Assembly (NCBI RefSeq): GCF_027853245.1
Contig: NZ_JAPTZM010000015.1
Source: Atlantibacter subterraneus
GTDB lineage: Bacteria > Pseudomonadota > Gammaproteobacteria > Enterobacterales > Enterobacteriaceae
Length of the DNA: 64,000 bases
Reading direction: 5' to 3' (one strand)
Every line of letters begins with the position of its first letter. Within the stretch, counting starts at the first letter, position 1. This document shows, one piece after another, positions 53,170 through 62,950 of this stretch. The notes beneath the pieces are model-generated. The model worked only from the letters and a program-made list of their open reading frames with translations. It searched no databases and was not told where the DNA came from. A program made the translations under genes and the position numbers.

Positions 53170-54060
53170 GTGGATTTACGCGATTTGAAAACCTTTCTGC
53201 ATCTGGCGGAAAGTCGCCATTTTGGCCGCAGCGCGCGGGCGATGCACGTCAGCCCCTCCACGTTGTCCCGGCAAATCCAGCGGCTGGAAGAGGATCTCGG
53301 CCAGGCGCTGTTTGTGCGTGATAACCGCACGGTGACGTTAACCGAAGCCGGAGAATCGCTGCGCGTCTTCGCCCAGCAAACACTCCTACAGTACCAACAA
53401 CTGCGCCACACTATCGATCAGCAGGGGCCATCGCTCTCCGGCGAGCTGCATATTTTCTGTTCGGTCACCGCCGCGTATAGCCATCTGCCGCCGATCCTTG
53501 ACCGCTTTCGCGCCGAACATCCGTCGGTAGAAATTAAGCTCACCACCGGCGATGCCGCCGACGCGATGGAAAAAGTGGTCACTGGCGAAGCGGATTTGGC
53601 GATTGCCGGCAAACCGGAAACCCTGCCCGGCGCGGTGGCGTTCTCGATGCTGGAAAACCTGGCGGTAGTGCTGATCGCCCCGGCGCTGCCCTGCCCGGTG
53701 CGCAACCAGGTGTCGGTAGATGACCCTGACTGGTCAACGGTGCCGTTTATCATGGCCGATCAGGGGCCGGTGCGTCGCCGTATCGAACTCTGGTTCCGCC
53801 GCCAGAAAATCAGCAATCCGTCGATATACGCCACCGTCGGCGGGCATGAAGCGATGGTGTCGATGGTGGCGCTCGGCTGCGGCGTGGCGCTGCTGCCGGA
53901 AGTGGTGCTGGAAAACAGCCCGGAACCGGTGCGTAACCGCGTGATGATTTTAGAGCGCAGCGATGAGAAAACGCCGTTTGAGCTTGGCGTATGCGCACAA
54001 AAAAAGCGGCTTCATGAGCCGCTTATTGATGCGTTCTGGACGTTACTGCCGAACCACTAA
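53170..54060 (+). CDS. ilvY: LysR-type activator of ilvC
   Basis: Positive regulator of ilvC, induced by acetolactate/acetohydroxybutyrate. The GTG at 53170 (MDLRDLKTFLHLAESRHFG) gives 296 residues (E. coli 297); GGGAG lies upstream. The helix-turn-helix is at about 1-60 (FGRSARAMHVSPSTLSRQIQ), and the effector domain at about 90-290. Its stop overlaps the ilvA stop by a few bases on the other strand. Confidence 0.95.
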   Translation: MDLRDLKTFLHLAESRHFGRSARAMHVSPSTLSRQIQRLEEDLGQALFVRDNRTVTLTEAGESLRVFAQQTLLQYQQLRHTIDQQGPSLSGELHIFCSVTAAYSHLPPILDRFRAEHPSVEIKLTTGDAADAMEKVVTGEADLAIAGKPETLPGAVAFSMLENLAVVLIAPALPCPVRNQVSVDDPDWSTVPFIMADQGPVRRRIELWFRRQKISNPSIYATVGGHEAMVSMVALGCGVALLPEVVLENSPEPVRNRVMILERSDEKTPFELGVCAQKKRLHEPLIDAFWTLLPNH

Positions 54061-55601
54061 CCCGCCAGGAAGAAGCGGAACGCCGGGTTGTTCGACTCAT
54101 CGTGGCAGTCATAGCCCAGTTCATTGAGCCGGGTTTCGAAATCCGGCTCGTGATCGCCCAGCTCAAACGCGGCCAACACGCGGCCATAGTCGGTGCCGTG
54201 GCTGCGGTAGTGGAACAAAGAAATATTCCAGTGGGTGCCGAGGGTTTGTAAAAACTTCAGCAGCGCGCCCGGCGATTCCGGAAATTCGAAACTGTACAGC
54301 CGCTCGTGGAGCGCGCGCGATGGCCGCCCGCCGACCATGTAGCGCACGTGCAGTTTCGCCATTTCATCGTCAGACAGATCCACGACGGCGTAGCCGCCGT
54401 CGGCCAGCATAGTGAGGATCTCTTTGCGCTCTTCCATTCCACGGCTCAGCCGCACGCCCACGAAGATACAGGCGTCTCTGGCATCCGCGAAACGGTAGTT
54501 AAATTCCGTAACCGAACGGCCACCCAACAGCTGGCAGAATTTCAGGAAGCTGCCTTTCTCCTCCGGGATAGTCACCGCCAGCAGCGCTTCGCGCTGTTCG
54601 CCCAGTTCACAGCGTTCGGAAACATAGCGCAGCCCGTGGAAATTGACGTTTGCGCCAGACAGCACGTGCGCCAGACGCTCGCCGTGGATATTGTGCTGTT
54701 GGATATACTTTTTCATGCCCGCCAGCGCCAGCGCACCAGACGGCTCCGCCACGGCGCGCACGTCCTCAAACAGGTCTTTCATCGCCGCGCAGATCGCGTC
54801 GCTGTCTACCGTCACGATGTCATCCAGATACTCCTGGCAGACCCGAAAGGTTTCATCGCCGATGCGTTTAACCGCCACGCCTTCGGCGAACAGCCCAACG
54901 CGCGGCAAATCAACCGGCTTACCGGCATCCAGCGCTGCTTTCAGGCAGGCAGAATCTTCCGCTTCTACGGCGATCACTTTGATCTGCGGCATCAGCTGTT
55001 TGATCAATACCGCCACGCCCGCCGCCAGGCCGCCGCCGCCCACCGGAACAAATACCCGGTCAATATGCGCGTCCTGCTGAAGCAGCTCCAGCGCCAGCGT
55101 GCCCTGCCCGGCAATCACTGCCGGATGGTCGAACGGCGGCACATAGGTGAAGCCTTGCTGGGTAGACAGCTCAATCGCTTTGGCTTTGGCTTCGTCGAAA
55201 TTCGCGCCGTGCAGCAGCACTTCGCCGCCGAAACCGCGTACCGCGTCCACTTTGATATCCGCCGTGCTCACCGGCATCACAATCAGCGATTTCAGACCAA
55301 GCCGTGACGAGGAGAGCGCGACACCCTGGGCATGGTTGCCGGCAGATGCCGTCACCACACCGCGAGATTTTTGCTCATCGGTAAGATTCGCCATCATGGC
55401 GTACGCGCCGCGCAGCTTAAAGCTGTGAACCGGCTGGCGGTCTTCCCGCTTCACCAGAATCACGTTGCCCAGCCGGGATGACAGTTTTTCCATCTTTTGC
55501 AGCGGGGTAACCTGCGCCACTTCATAAACCGGCGAACGCAGCACCGCGCGTAGATACTCCGCCCCGCAGGGGGCGGCTGGTAGGGGTTGGACGTCGGCCA
55601 T
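54057..55601 (-). CDS. ilvA: Threonine deaminase (biosynthetic)
   Basis: PLP enzyme converting threonine to 2-oxobutanoate, inhibited by isoleucine. 514 residues, E. coli length. PLP lysine Lys62 in VHSFKLRGAYA; glycine-rich phosphate loop PVGGGGLAAGVA (about 185-196); two C-terminal ACT-like regulatory domains (about 330-514). Follows ilvD after 2 bases. Confidence 0.98.
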   Translation of the reverse strand: MADVQPLPAAPCGAEYLRAVLRSPVYEVAQVTPLQKMEKLSSRLGNVILVKREDRQPVHSFKLRGAYAMMANLTDEQKSRGVVTASAGNHAQGVALSSSRLGLKSLIVMPVSTADIKVDAVRGFGGEVLLHGANFDEAKAKAIELSTQQGFTYVPPFDHPAVIAGQGTLALELLQQDAHIDRVFVPVGGGGLAAGVAVLIKQLMPQIKVIAVEAEDSACLKAALDAGKPVDLPRVGLFAEGVAVKRIGDETFRVCQEYLDDIVTVDSDAICAAMKDLFEDVRAVAEPSGALALAGMKKYIQQHNIHGERLAHVLSGANVNFHGLRYVSERCELGEQREALLAVTIPEEKGSFLKFCQLLGGRSVTEFNYRFADARDACIFVGVRLSRGMEERKEILTMLADGGYAVVDLSDDEMAKLHVRYMVGGRPSRALHERLYSFEFPESPGALLKFLQTLGTHWNISLFHYRSHGTDYGRVLAAFELGDHEPDFETRLNELGYDCHDESNNPAFRFFLAG

Positions 55602-55603
55602 GA

Positions 55604-57454
55604 TTAACCCCCGAGTTTTGATTTATCGCGCACCGCGCCTTTATCCGCGCTGGTGGCCAGGCTTGCGTAGGCACGCAGGGCGAAGGAAACCTGACGCTCG
55701 CGGTTACGCGGCGTCCAGGCCTGCTCGCCACGCGCTTCCTGAGCTTCACGGCGGGCAGCCAGATCGCGGTCGCTGACCTGCAGCTGGATATCGCGGTTCG
55801 GGATGTCGATGGCAATCAAATCGCCGTCTTCAATCAGGCCGATCGCGCCGCCGCTGGCCGCTTCCGGGGAAACGTGGCCGATAGACAGGCCGGACGTCCC
55901 GCCGGAGAAACGCCCATCGGTGATCAGCGCACAGGCTTTGCCGAGGCCCATGGATTTGAGGAAGGTGGTCGGATAGAGCATCTCCTGCATACCCGGCCCG
56001 CCTTTCGGCCCTTCATAGCGGATAACCACTACGTCGCCCGCCACCACTTTGCCGCCGAGAATGGCTTCTACCGCGTCGTCCTGGCTTTCGTAGACTTTTG
56101 CCGGGCCGGTAAATTTGAGGATGCTGTCGTCCACGCCTGCGGTTTTCACGATGCAGCCGTTTTCAGCAAAGTTACCGTACAGCACCGCCAGACCGCCGTC
56201 CTGGCTGTAGGCATGCTCCAGCGATCGGATACAGCCGTCCTGACGGTCGGTATCCAGTGAATCCCAACGGCAGGACTGAGAAAACGCCTGAGTAGTGCGG
56301 ATGCCTGCCGGACCAGCGGAGAACATGCTTTTCACCGCATCGTCTTTAGTCAGCATGATGTCGTAGCGATCGAGGGTTTCCGGCAGGGTCAGCCCCAGCA
56401 CGTTAAATACGTCGCGATTCAACAGGCCAGCGCGGTCGAGCTCGCCCAGGATCCCCAGTACGCCACCCGCACGGTGCACGTCTTCCATATGGTATTTCTG
56501 GGTGCTCGGCGCGACCTTACACAGCTGCGGCACTTTGCGCGACAGCTTATCGATATCGCTCATGGTGAAATCTATTTCGGCTTCCTGCGCCGCCGCCAGC
56601 AGGTGCAGTACCGTGTTGGTGGAGCCGCCCATGGCGATATCCAGCGTCATGGCGTTTTCAAACGCGGCTTTGTTGGCGATGTTGCGCGGCAGCGCGCGGG
56701 CATCGTCCTGCTCGTAATAGCGTTTGGTTAATTCAACGATGCGTGTACCGGCGCTCAGGAACAGCGCTTTACGATCGGAGTGGGTCGCCAGCAGCGAGCC
56801 GTTGCCCGGCTGCGACAGGCCCAGCGCCTCGGTCAGGCAGTTCATGGAGTTAGCGGTGAACATCCCGGAACAGGAGCCACAGGTCGGGCACGCCGAGCGT
56901 TCAACCTGCTCGCTCTGTTCGTTGCTGACTTTCGGGTCTGCGCCCTGGATCATGGCGTCGACCAGGTCCAGCTTGATGATTTTGTCGGAGAGCTTGGTTT
57001 TGCCCGCTTCCATCGGCCCGCCGGAGACGAAGATCACCGGGATATTCAGGCGCAGCGAGGCCATCAGCATCCCCGGGGTGATTTTATCGCAGTTGGAAAT
57101 GCACACCATCGCATCGGCGCAGTGGGCATTCACCATGTACTCCACCGAGTCGGCAATCAGTTCGCGTGACGGCAGTGAATAAAGCATGCCACCGTGGCCC
57201 ATGGCGATGCCATCATCCACGGCAATGGTATTAAACTCCTTTGCTACGCCGCCTGCGGCTTCGATTTGCTCGGCAACCAGTTTGCCCAAATCGCGCAGGT
57301 GCACGTGGCCCGGCACGAACTGGGTAAAAGAGTTCACCACCGCGATAATCGGCTTACCGAAGTCAGCGTCGGTCATGCCGGTGGCGCGCCATAATGCGCG
57401 GGCACCTGCCATATTGCGGCCATGGGTGGTGGTGGCGGAACGGTACTTAGGCAT
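55604..57454 (-). CDS. ilvD: Dihydroxyacid dehydratase
   Basis: Iron-sulfur enzyme dehydrating 2,3-dihydroxy acids in valine/isoleucine synthesis. 616 residues, E. coli length. Cluster cysteines sit in CISNCDKITPG and CPTCGSCSGMFTANSMNCL; GRFSGGTSGLSIGHVSPEAA is the C-terminal signature. Confidence 0.98.
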   Translation of the reverse strand: MPKYRSATTTHGRNMAGARALWRATGMTDADFGKPIIAVVNSFTQFVPGHVHLRDLGKLVAEQIEAAGGVAKEFNTIAVDDGIAMGHGGMLYSLPSRELIADSVEYMVNAHCADAMVCISNCDKITPGMLMASLRLNIPVIFVSGGPMEAGKTKLSDKIIKLDLVDAMIQGADPKVSNEQSEQVERSACPTCGSCSGMFTANSMNCLTEALGLSQPGNGSLLATHSDRKALFLSAGTRIVELTKRYYEQDDARALPRNIANKAAFENAMTLDIAMGGSTNTVLHLLAAAQEAEIDFTMSDIDKLSRKVPQLCKVAPSTQKYHMEDVHRAGGVLGILGELDRAGLLNRDVFNVLGLTLPETLDRYDIMLTKDDAVKSMFSAGPAGIRTTQAFSQSCRWDSLDTDRQDGCIRSLEHAYSQDGGLAVLYGNFAENGCIVKTAGVDDSILKFTGPAKVYESQDDAVEAILGGKVVAGDVVVIRYEGPKGGPGMQEMLYPTTFLKSMGLGKACALITDGRFSGGTSGLSIGHVSPEAASGGAIGLIEDGDLIAIDIPNRDIQLQVSDRDLAARREAQEARGEQAWTPRNRERQVSFALRAYASLATSADKGAVRDKSKLGG

Positions 57455-57514
57455 GCTTTAGTTACTCCCATCTGTATCTGTTAAATGGGACGGTGCGAGC
57501 CGTCCCATTTTTAA

Positions 57515-58444
57515 TTATGAATTTACCTGATCCAACCAGCCCCATTTATCCTCGGTTTCACCGGTGAAGAGGCCAAAGAATGCTTGCTGAATACGTTTGG
57601 TCACCGGGCCGCAGCGGCCTTCGCCGACCTGGATGCCGTCCACGCTGCGTACCGGCGTGATTTCAGCGGCGGTGCCGGACATGAAGACTTCGTCGGCCAG
57701 GTATAGCGATTCGCGGGATAGCACCTGCTCGCGCACTTCGATACCCAGATCTTGCGCCAGCTTGATGATCGCATCACGGGTGATGCCCGGCAGTGCAGAA
57801 GAAGTGAACGGCGGAGTAAACAGAATGCCGTCTTTCACTTCAAACAGGTTTTCGCCTGCGCCTTCGGAGATATAACCATTCACATCCAGCGCGATACCTT
57901 CCTGATAACCGTGGCGGCGCGCTTCGCTGCCAACCAGCAGTGAGGAAAGATAGTTGCCGCCCGCTTTCGCGGCGGTCGGGATGGTGTTCGGCGCAACGCG
58001 GTTCCAGGAAGAGACCATCGCGTCGATACCCTGCTCCAGGGCTTCAGCGCCCAGGTACGCGCCCCACGGGAACGCGGCGATAATCACGTCGGTGGTGTAG
58101 CCCGGAGGCGGGTTTACACCCATACCGACATCGCCAACAAACACCAGCGGACGAATGTAAGCGCTCACCAGATTGTTTTTGCGGATCACCTGGCGGCACG
58201 CTTCCATCAGCTCGTCCACGCTCTGCGTAACCGGAAAGCGATAGATTTTTGCCGAGTCACGCAGACGCTGCATGTGCTCGCGATGACGAAAAACCACCGG
58301 GCCTTTATGGGAGTCGTAGCAACGGATGCCTTCAAAGACTGACGTACCGTAGTGCAACGCATGAGACATCACGTGAACCTTCGCCTCGCCCCACGGAACC
58401 ATCTCACCGTTGAACCAGATATAATCAGCTTTCTTCGTCGTCAT
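57515..58444 (-). CDS. ilvE: Branched-chain amino acid aminotransferase
   Basis: PLP fold-type IV transaminase for the final step to leucine, isoleucine and valine. The ATG at 58444 (MTTKKADYIWFNGEMVPWG) gives 309 residues, E. coli length; the longer frame reads back into ilvM. PLP lysine is Lys160 in PTAAKAGGNY; EGAGENLFEV and SGTAAEITPV are conserved. Confidence 0.97.
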   Translation of the reverse strand: MTTKKADYIWFNGEMVPWGEAKVHVMSHALHYGTSVFEGIRCYDSHKGPVVFRHREHMQRLRDSAKIYRFPVTQSVDELMEACRQVIRKNNLVSAYIRPLVFVGDVGMGVNPPPGYTTDVIIAAFPWGAYLGAEALEQGIDAMVSSWNRVAPNTIPTAAKAGGNYLSSLLVGSEARRHGYQEGIALDVNGYISEGAGENLFEVKDGILFTPPFTSSALPGITRDAIIKLAQDLGIEVREQVLSRESLYLADEVFMSGTAAEITPVRSVDGIQVGEGRCGPVTKRIQQAFFGLFTGETEDKWGWLDQVNS

Positions 58445-58460
58445 TTTTCTTCCTTTGCGC

Positions 58461-58730
58461 TTATGCGCGAATTTGTTGTGATAATGAGTGATGTGTTTCT
58501 TGCTGGATTTCGACATAAGCGACATCGACCAGCTTACTAAGCTGACTAAACAGTAATTCGACAGGGCGAAGGCTGGCAACGGTCAATTCAATATTTATAT
58601 TTTCGGCGTTGCTTGCCGTCGCCATGTTCATTGAGCAGATTTCAAAACCGCGATGGCGAACCACGCGGATCACACGCTCCAGCGTCTCTGGACGAAAACG
58701 CGCCTGTACCGCCAGTTGATGTTGCATCAT
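58461..58730 (-). CDS. ilvM: Acetolactate synthase II small subunit
   Basis: ACT-domain subunit needed for AHAS II activity. 89 residues (E. coli 87), starting MMQHQLAVQARFRPETLERV. Overlaps ilvG by 4 bases (ATGA), indicating translational coupling. Confidence 0.96.
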   Translation of the reverse strand: MMQHQLAVQARFRPETLERVIRVVRHRGFEICSMNMATASNAENINIELTVASLRPVELLFSQLSKLVDVAYVEIQQETHHSLSQQIRA

Positions 58731-60373
58731 GATAATTTCTCCAGCATTTGTGAGTTACTGGCACCCGGCGGTACCAGCGGCCAGACGTTTTCCAGTTCAT
58801 CGATTGAGACGTGAAGCAGATACGGCCCTTCGCTGGTCAACATTTCGTTGAGCGCGGCCTCTACCTGATCTTTGCGGGTGATGTGCTGGCCAGGGATGCC
58901 GAAGGCGCGGGCCAGCATTAAAAAATCGGGGTTATCGGTCAGGGTGGTTTCACTGTAACGCTCGGCGAAGAATAACTGCTGCCACTGGCGAACCATGCCT
59001 AAGCGCTGGTTATCCAGTAACACGATTTTCAACGGCAGCTGCTTTCGCTTCACCGTGCCCAATTCCTGGACGTTCATCATGAACGATCCGTCACCGGATA
59101 CGCAGATCACCATATCGTCAGGACGCGCCACCTGCGCGCCGACCGCGGCCGGCAAGCCAAATCCCATCGTACCCAAACCGCTTGAAGTGATGAAGTTTTC
59201 CGGGCGGCTAAAGGACATATGCTGCGCGGCCCACATCTGGTGCTGGCCGACGTCGGTGGTGACCACGCTGTCGTGCGGTTTACGCTCGGAGAGCTGTTTT
59301 AACAGCAGCGGCGCGTAGATGGCCTCGCCGGGATGGTCATAACGCCAGGCATGTTCCGCACACAGTACGCTGACTTCTTCACGCCAGGCATCAATGGCTA
59401 ACGGCTTTTGCAAAGCAGGCAGTAAGTGGTTCAGCGAGCCCTGTAAAGCGACGTGCGCCTGACGCAGTTTGTTCATCTCCGCCGGGTCGATATCCATATG
59501 GATGACCTTAGCGTGCGGCGCAAAGGTGTTCAGTTTGCCGGTCACGCGGTCATCGAAACGCGCGCCCACGGCGATCAGCAGGTCACACGCCTGCACTGCC
59601 AGATTGGCTGCTTTGGTGCCGTGCATACCCAACATCCCTACATAGCCCGGATAATCGGCAGGCACCGCGCCAAGGCCTTTCAGCGTGACGGTGGCGGGCA
59701 TCGCGGTAACGGCTAAAAATTCGCGTAATGCGGGAACAGCCTGCGCCATCCCTACCCCGCCGCCCACGTAGACCATCGGCTTTTTCGCCTGGTTCAACAT
59801 GGTGCGCGCCTGTTCCAGCTCGGCATGAGGCAATTCGAAAGTGTCTTCAACCGCGGCCAGGCAGGGTTCAAGATCGCCGCTGGCAATTTGGATGTCTTTA
59901 GGAATATCAACCAGAACCGGGCCCGGACGGCCTGACCTGGCGATTTCAAACGCTTCGGCGATGACGTGAGGTAACTCTTCTAAAGATTCAACAAGGAAGC
60001 TGTGCTTGGTGCATGCCAGTGAAAGACCCAGCACATCCACCTCCTGAAACGCGTCGGTGCCAATCAGCGGGGAAGCGACCTGCCCGGTGATGGCCACAAC
60101 GGGTACGGAATCCAGTAACGCATCCGCTAAACCGGTGATTAAGTTGGTGGCACCAGGGCCAGAGGTGGCGATGCAAACGCCTGTTTTACCGGTTGAACGC
60201 GCATAACCGATAGCGGCCATGGCGGCACCCTGCTCGTGGCGGCACAGTAAATGCTCGACGCCTCCGTCATATAACGCATCGTATACGGGCATTATCGCGC
60301 CACCGGGGTAGCCGAAAACCGTATCCACTCCCTGAGCCCGCAAAGCATGTACCACCCACTGAGCACCATTCAT
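58727..60373 (-). CDS. ilvG: Acetolactate synthase II large subunit, intact
   Basis: ThDP, FAD and Mg2+-dependent, valine-resistant AHAS. 548 residues without interruption, unlike E. coli K-12 where ilvG is frameshifted. ThDP glutamate in CRHEQGAAMAAIGYARSTG (about 44-62); diphosphate motif SGDGSFMMN-VQELGT at about 430-445. Confidence 0.98.
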   Translation of the reverse strand: MNGAQWVVHALRAQGVDTVFGYPGGAIMPVYDALYDGGVEHLLCRHEQGAAMAAIGYARSTGKTGVCIATSGPGATNLITGLADALLDSVPVVAITGQVASPLIGTDAFQEVDVLGLSLACTKHSFLVESLEELPHVIAEAFEIARSGRPGPVLVDIPKDIQIASGDLEPCLAAVEDTFELPHAELEQARTMLNQAKKPMVYVGGGVGMAQAVPALREFLAVTAMPATVTLKGLGAVPADYPGYVGMLGMHGTKAANLAVQACDLLIAVGARFDDRVTGKLNTFAPHAKVIHMDIDPAEMNKLRQAHVALQGSLNHLLPALQKPLAIDAWREEVSVLCAEHAWRYDHPGEAIYAPLLLKQLSERKPHDSVVTTDVGQHQMWAAQHMSFSRPENFITSSGLGTMGFGLPAAVGAQVARPDDMVICVSGDGSFMMNVQELGTVKRKQLPLKIVLLDNQRLGMVRQWQQLFFAERYSETTLTDNPDFLMLARAFGIPGQHITRKDQVEAALNEMLTSEGPYLLHVSIDELENVWPLVPPGASNSQMLEKLS

Positions 60374-60458
60374 AGTTATTCTTCCGTCTCAGAATGAGGC
60401 AAACAGGATTTTATGCTAGAACACATCATTGCCCCCTCATCACCATTCGTTAGCTAAT

Positions 60459-60490
60459 AAAAAACCCCCGGACCTTTCGGTGCGGGGGTT
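60459..60490 (-). terminator. ilv operon attenuator terminator
   Basis: Stem AACCCCCG...CGGGGGTT with a GAAA loop and U6 run on the minus strand, between ilvL and ilvG. It forms when ribosomes do not stall in ilvL. Confidence 0.93.
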
Positions 60491-60512
60491 CTCGTTGATT
60501 CAGGCTTGATTT

Positions 60513-60611
60513 TTAAGCCTTTCTTTCTCCAAGTGCAGCCCCGCACGGTGGGATAATAATCACCACCACGCTAATCACGACTAGGCTAATCACTCGTAGA
60601 AGGGCTGTCAT
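60513..60611 (-). CDS. ilvL: ilv operon leader peptide
   Basis: 32 residues, beginning MTALLRVISLVVISVVVIII. Fifteen residues are Leu, Val or Ile, so shortage of these charged tRNAs stalls ribosomes and relieves attenuation of ilvGMEDA. Confidence 0.97.
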   Translation of the reverse strand: MTALLRVISLVVISVVVIIIPPCGAALGERKA

Positions 60612-60946
60612 TTTGGATATTTCTTACATCGTAATCGAAGGAATACCTAAAGAGTTACCATAGAGCGGGCTCAACATACAACAAATTTTTACAGAGCGAT
60701 TTTTTGCTTTCGGATGAAATCGTTAAGAAGCTACTGTTTTTTCTGATTAAAATTCCAAATGAATTTTTTTCAGGAATGAAGCGAATCTCACAGCTTTTGA
60801 TCCATTTTTGAGTTTGCGATATTGATTCCAGTTGCTGTGTCAAATATGAAAACCACATATAAAGCCTGGAATGATGGTCGTAAATTCAACAATCCTCATT
60901 TTGGCTGTCGCGTACTGGCTGACAAAATCTCTTCACTGGAGGAATT
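60612..60946. other. AT-rich ilvL/yifB divergent promoter region
   Basis: 335 bases with no supported gene. It should carry the ilvL promoter (minus) and yifB promoter (plus). A 67-codon frame on the minus strand (60655-60858) lacks a ribosome-binding site and recognisable similarity. Confidence 0.6.
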
Positions 60947-62467
60947 ATGTCATTGTCGGTCATCTATACACGCGCAGCATTAGGCGTCACCGCCCCGCTG
61001 GTGACGGTTGAAGTGCATATCAGCCAGGGTTTACCCGGGCTCACCATTGTTGGGCTTCCGGAAACTACCGTGAAAGAGGCCAGAGATCGCGTCCGTAGCG
61101 CCTTAATCAACAGTGGTTACACCTTTCCGGCACGTAAAATCACGATTAACCTCGCCCCGGCGGATCTGCCCAAGCAAGGAGGACGATATGACTTACCTAT
61201 CGCTATTGCGCTACTGGCGGCGTCTGAGCAGCTTAATGCCCAAAACCTGGCATGTTACGAGTTTGTTGGTGAACTCGCGCTTACAGGCGCGCTGAGGGGC
61301 GTTCCCGGCGCGATCTGTGCGGCAATGGAAGCGTTAAGCACTGGCAGAAAGATTATTGTCTCGCAGGATAACGCTGAGGAAGTCGGGCTGATTCAGGAAG
61401 AAGGCTGCTTGCTTGCTCAACATTTACAACAGGTATGTGCTTTTCTGGAGGGCAAGACTGAACTGGAACCTCCTCATTTATCTGCAGCCGCTGCGCCATT
61501 GATAACAGACGATCTAAGTGAAGTCGTCGGCCAGCAGCAGGGTAAACGCGCATTAGAGATCACTGCTGCTGGCGGGCATAACTTACTGTTTATCGGCCCT
61601 CCCGGTACAGGTAAAACCATGCTGGCTAGCCGGCTTAATGGCTTACTGCCGATATTAAGCGATCGGGAGGCGCTGGAAAGCGCAGCTATCCATAGCCTGG
61701 TCAACCCGTTGACGATCCACCAACAGTGGCGTCAGCGCCCTTTCCGGGCTCCTCATCACAGTGCATCGTTAACGGCCATGGTGGGTGGCGGCGCGATCCC
61801 CTTGCCTGGTGAAATTTCACTGGCCCATAACGGCGTGCTGTTTCTTGACGAGTTGCCCGAATTTGAACGGCGCGTGCTGGACGCGCTGAGAGAGCCGATT
61901 GAGTCCGGTATGATTCATATTTCACGGACACGCGCTAAAGTCAGCTATCCGGCTCGTTTTCAGCTTATCGCCGCCATGAACCCCAGCCCAACGGGGCATT
62001 ACCAGGGCAACCATAATCGCTGTACGCCAGAACAAACCTTACGCTATCTGGGAAGGCTCTCCGGACCCTTTCTTGACCGGTTCGATATTTCGCTGGAGAT
62101 CCCGCTGCCACCGGCGGGTATGTTAAGCCAACGAAACTTGTCATCAGAAAGCAGTTCCGTGGTACGAGCCCGGGTACAACGCGTTCAGGAGCGACAATAT
62201 CAACGCCAGGGGAAGCTGAATGCGCAGCTGGATAACCATGGCATCAATACCCATTGCGAACTATGCACGGAAGATGCCGTTTGGATGGAGAATATCTTAA
62301 ACACGCTGGGTCTTTCGACACGCGCCTGGTTCAGGCTGCTACGGGTTGCCAGGACAATCGCCGATATGTCTGAATCGCAGGATATCCTGCGCGAACATAT
62401 CCTTGAAGCGTTATCCTACCGCGCTATCGACAGAATGCTGGTGCATCTGCAAAAGATGCTGGCGTAA
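60947..62467 (+). CDS. yifB: YifB/ComM-like AAA+ protein (Mg-chelatase subunit ChlI family)
   Basis: 506-residue AAA+ ATPase; the ComM orthologue of naturally competent bacteria is a branch-migration helicase that helps integrate incoming DNA. N-terminal Lon-like domain (about 1-170), Walker A GPPGTGKT at 217-224, Walker B GVLFLDELPEFE, C-terminal ChlI domain. GGAGG precedes the ATG. Confidence 0.95.
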   Translation: MSLSVIYTRAALGVTAPLVTVEVHISQGLPGLTIVGLPETTVKEARDRVRSALINSGYTFPARKITINLAPADLPKQGGRYDLPIAIALLAASEQLNAQNLACYEFVGELALTGALRGVPGAICAAMEALSTGRKIIVSQDNAEEVGLIQEEGCLLAQHLQQVCAFLEGKTELEPPHLSAAAAPLITDDLSEVVGQQQGKRALEITAAGGHNLLFIGPPGTGKTMLASRLNGLLPILSDREALESAAIHSLVNPLTIHQQWRQRPFRAPHHSASLTAMVGGGAIPLPGEISLAHNGVLFLDELPEFERRVLDALREPIESGMIHISRTRAKVSYPARFQLIAAMNPSPTGHYQGNHNRCTPEQTLRYLGRLSGPFLDRFDISLEIPLPPAGMLSQRNLSSESSSVVRARVQRVQERQYQRQGKLNAQLDNHGINTHCELCTEDAVWMENILNTLGLSTRAWFRLLRVARTIADMSESQDILREHILEALSYRAIDRMLVHLQKMLA

Positions 62468-62492
62468 AAAAGGGGCTTATCGCCCCTGTTTT

Positions 62493-62831
62493 TTAATCAT
62501 CGCTCTCAGTGTAGTCTTCCACGCCTTCCATCTGCGGCTTGCCGCCTGACAGGGTATGGAAACGTTTTGGGCGCTTGATACGCGTCATGTACTTACTCCA
62601 CACACGCTCAGCTTCTGTTGCAGGCTCGCGCTCACCACGGCAAACGGCGACGAATTGCTTCTCTTCGTCAGTCGCGGGTTCGCGTTTACCTAAATCCAGT
62701 TCATTGAACGCATAACCACAACGCTCCAGCAACTGCGCTTCTTTGATCGTGAAATCACCATGGCGAGAGAACCCGCGCGGATAATATTTATTGTCGAAAA
62801 ATCGATTAGTCGTCGTAAAGCTTTCCGCCAT
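62493..62831 (-). CDS. maoP: Macrodomain Ori organisation protein MaoP (YifE)
   Basis: 112 residues, E. coli length. MaoP acts with the cis site maoS, next to its gene in E. coli, to organise the Ori macrodomain. Conserved segments FDNKYYPRGFSRHGDFTIKE and LDLGKREPATDEEKQFV. I could not identify the 17-base maoS by eye in 62832-62950. Confidence 0.94.
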   Translation of the reverse strand: MAESFTTTNRFFDNKYYPRGFSRHGDFTIKEAQLLERCGYAFNELDLGKREPATDEEKQFVAVCRGEREPATEAERVWSKYMTRIKRPKRFHTLSGGKPQMEGVEDYTESDD

Positions 62832-62950
62832 CCTACACGCTCCTAATTCTCTTGGCCGAGCTATTTATGGCGCGGAGTATTAGTTACGCTTGACAGAGCG
62901 TCAAACAAAACATTTAAATCATAACGACAAAAAATTTTGCGGAGAGAGAT

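Noticed and set aside
53022..53411. 130-codon extension of ilvC through the ilvY promoter and gene start
   Set aside because: ATG 53021 gives the standard 491-residue enzyme, and the extension is antisense to ilvY.
60655..60858. 67-codon minus-strand frame between ilvL and yifB
   Set aside because: No ribosome-binding site, no recognisable motif, and it covers the expected promoter region.
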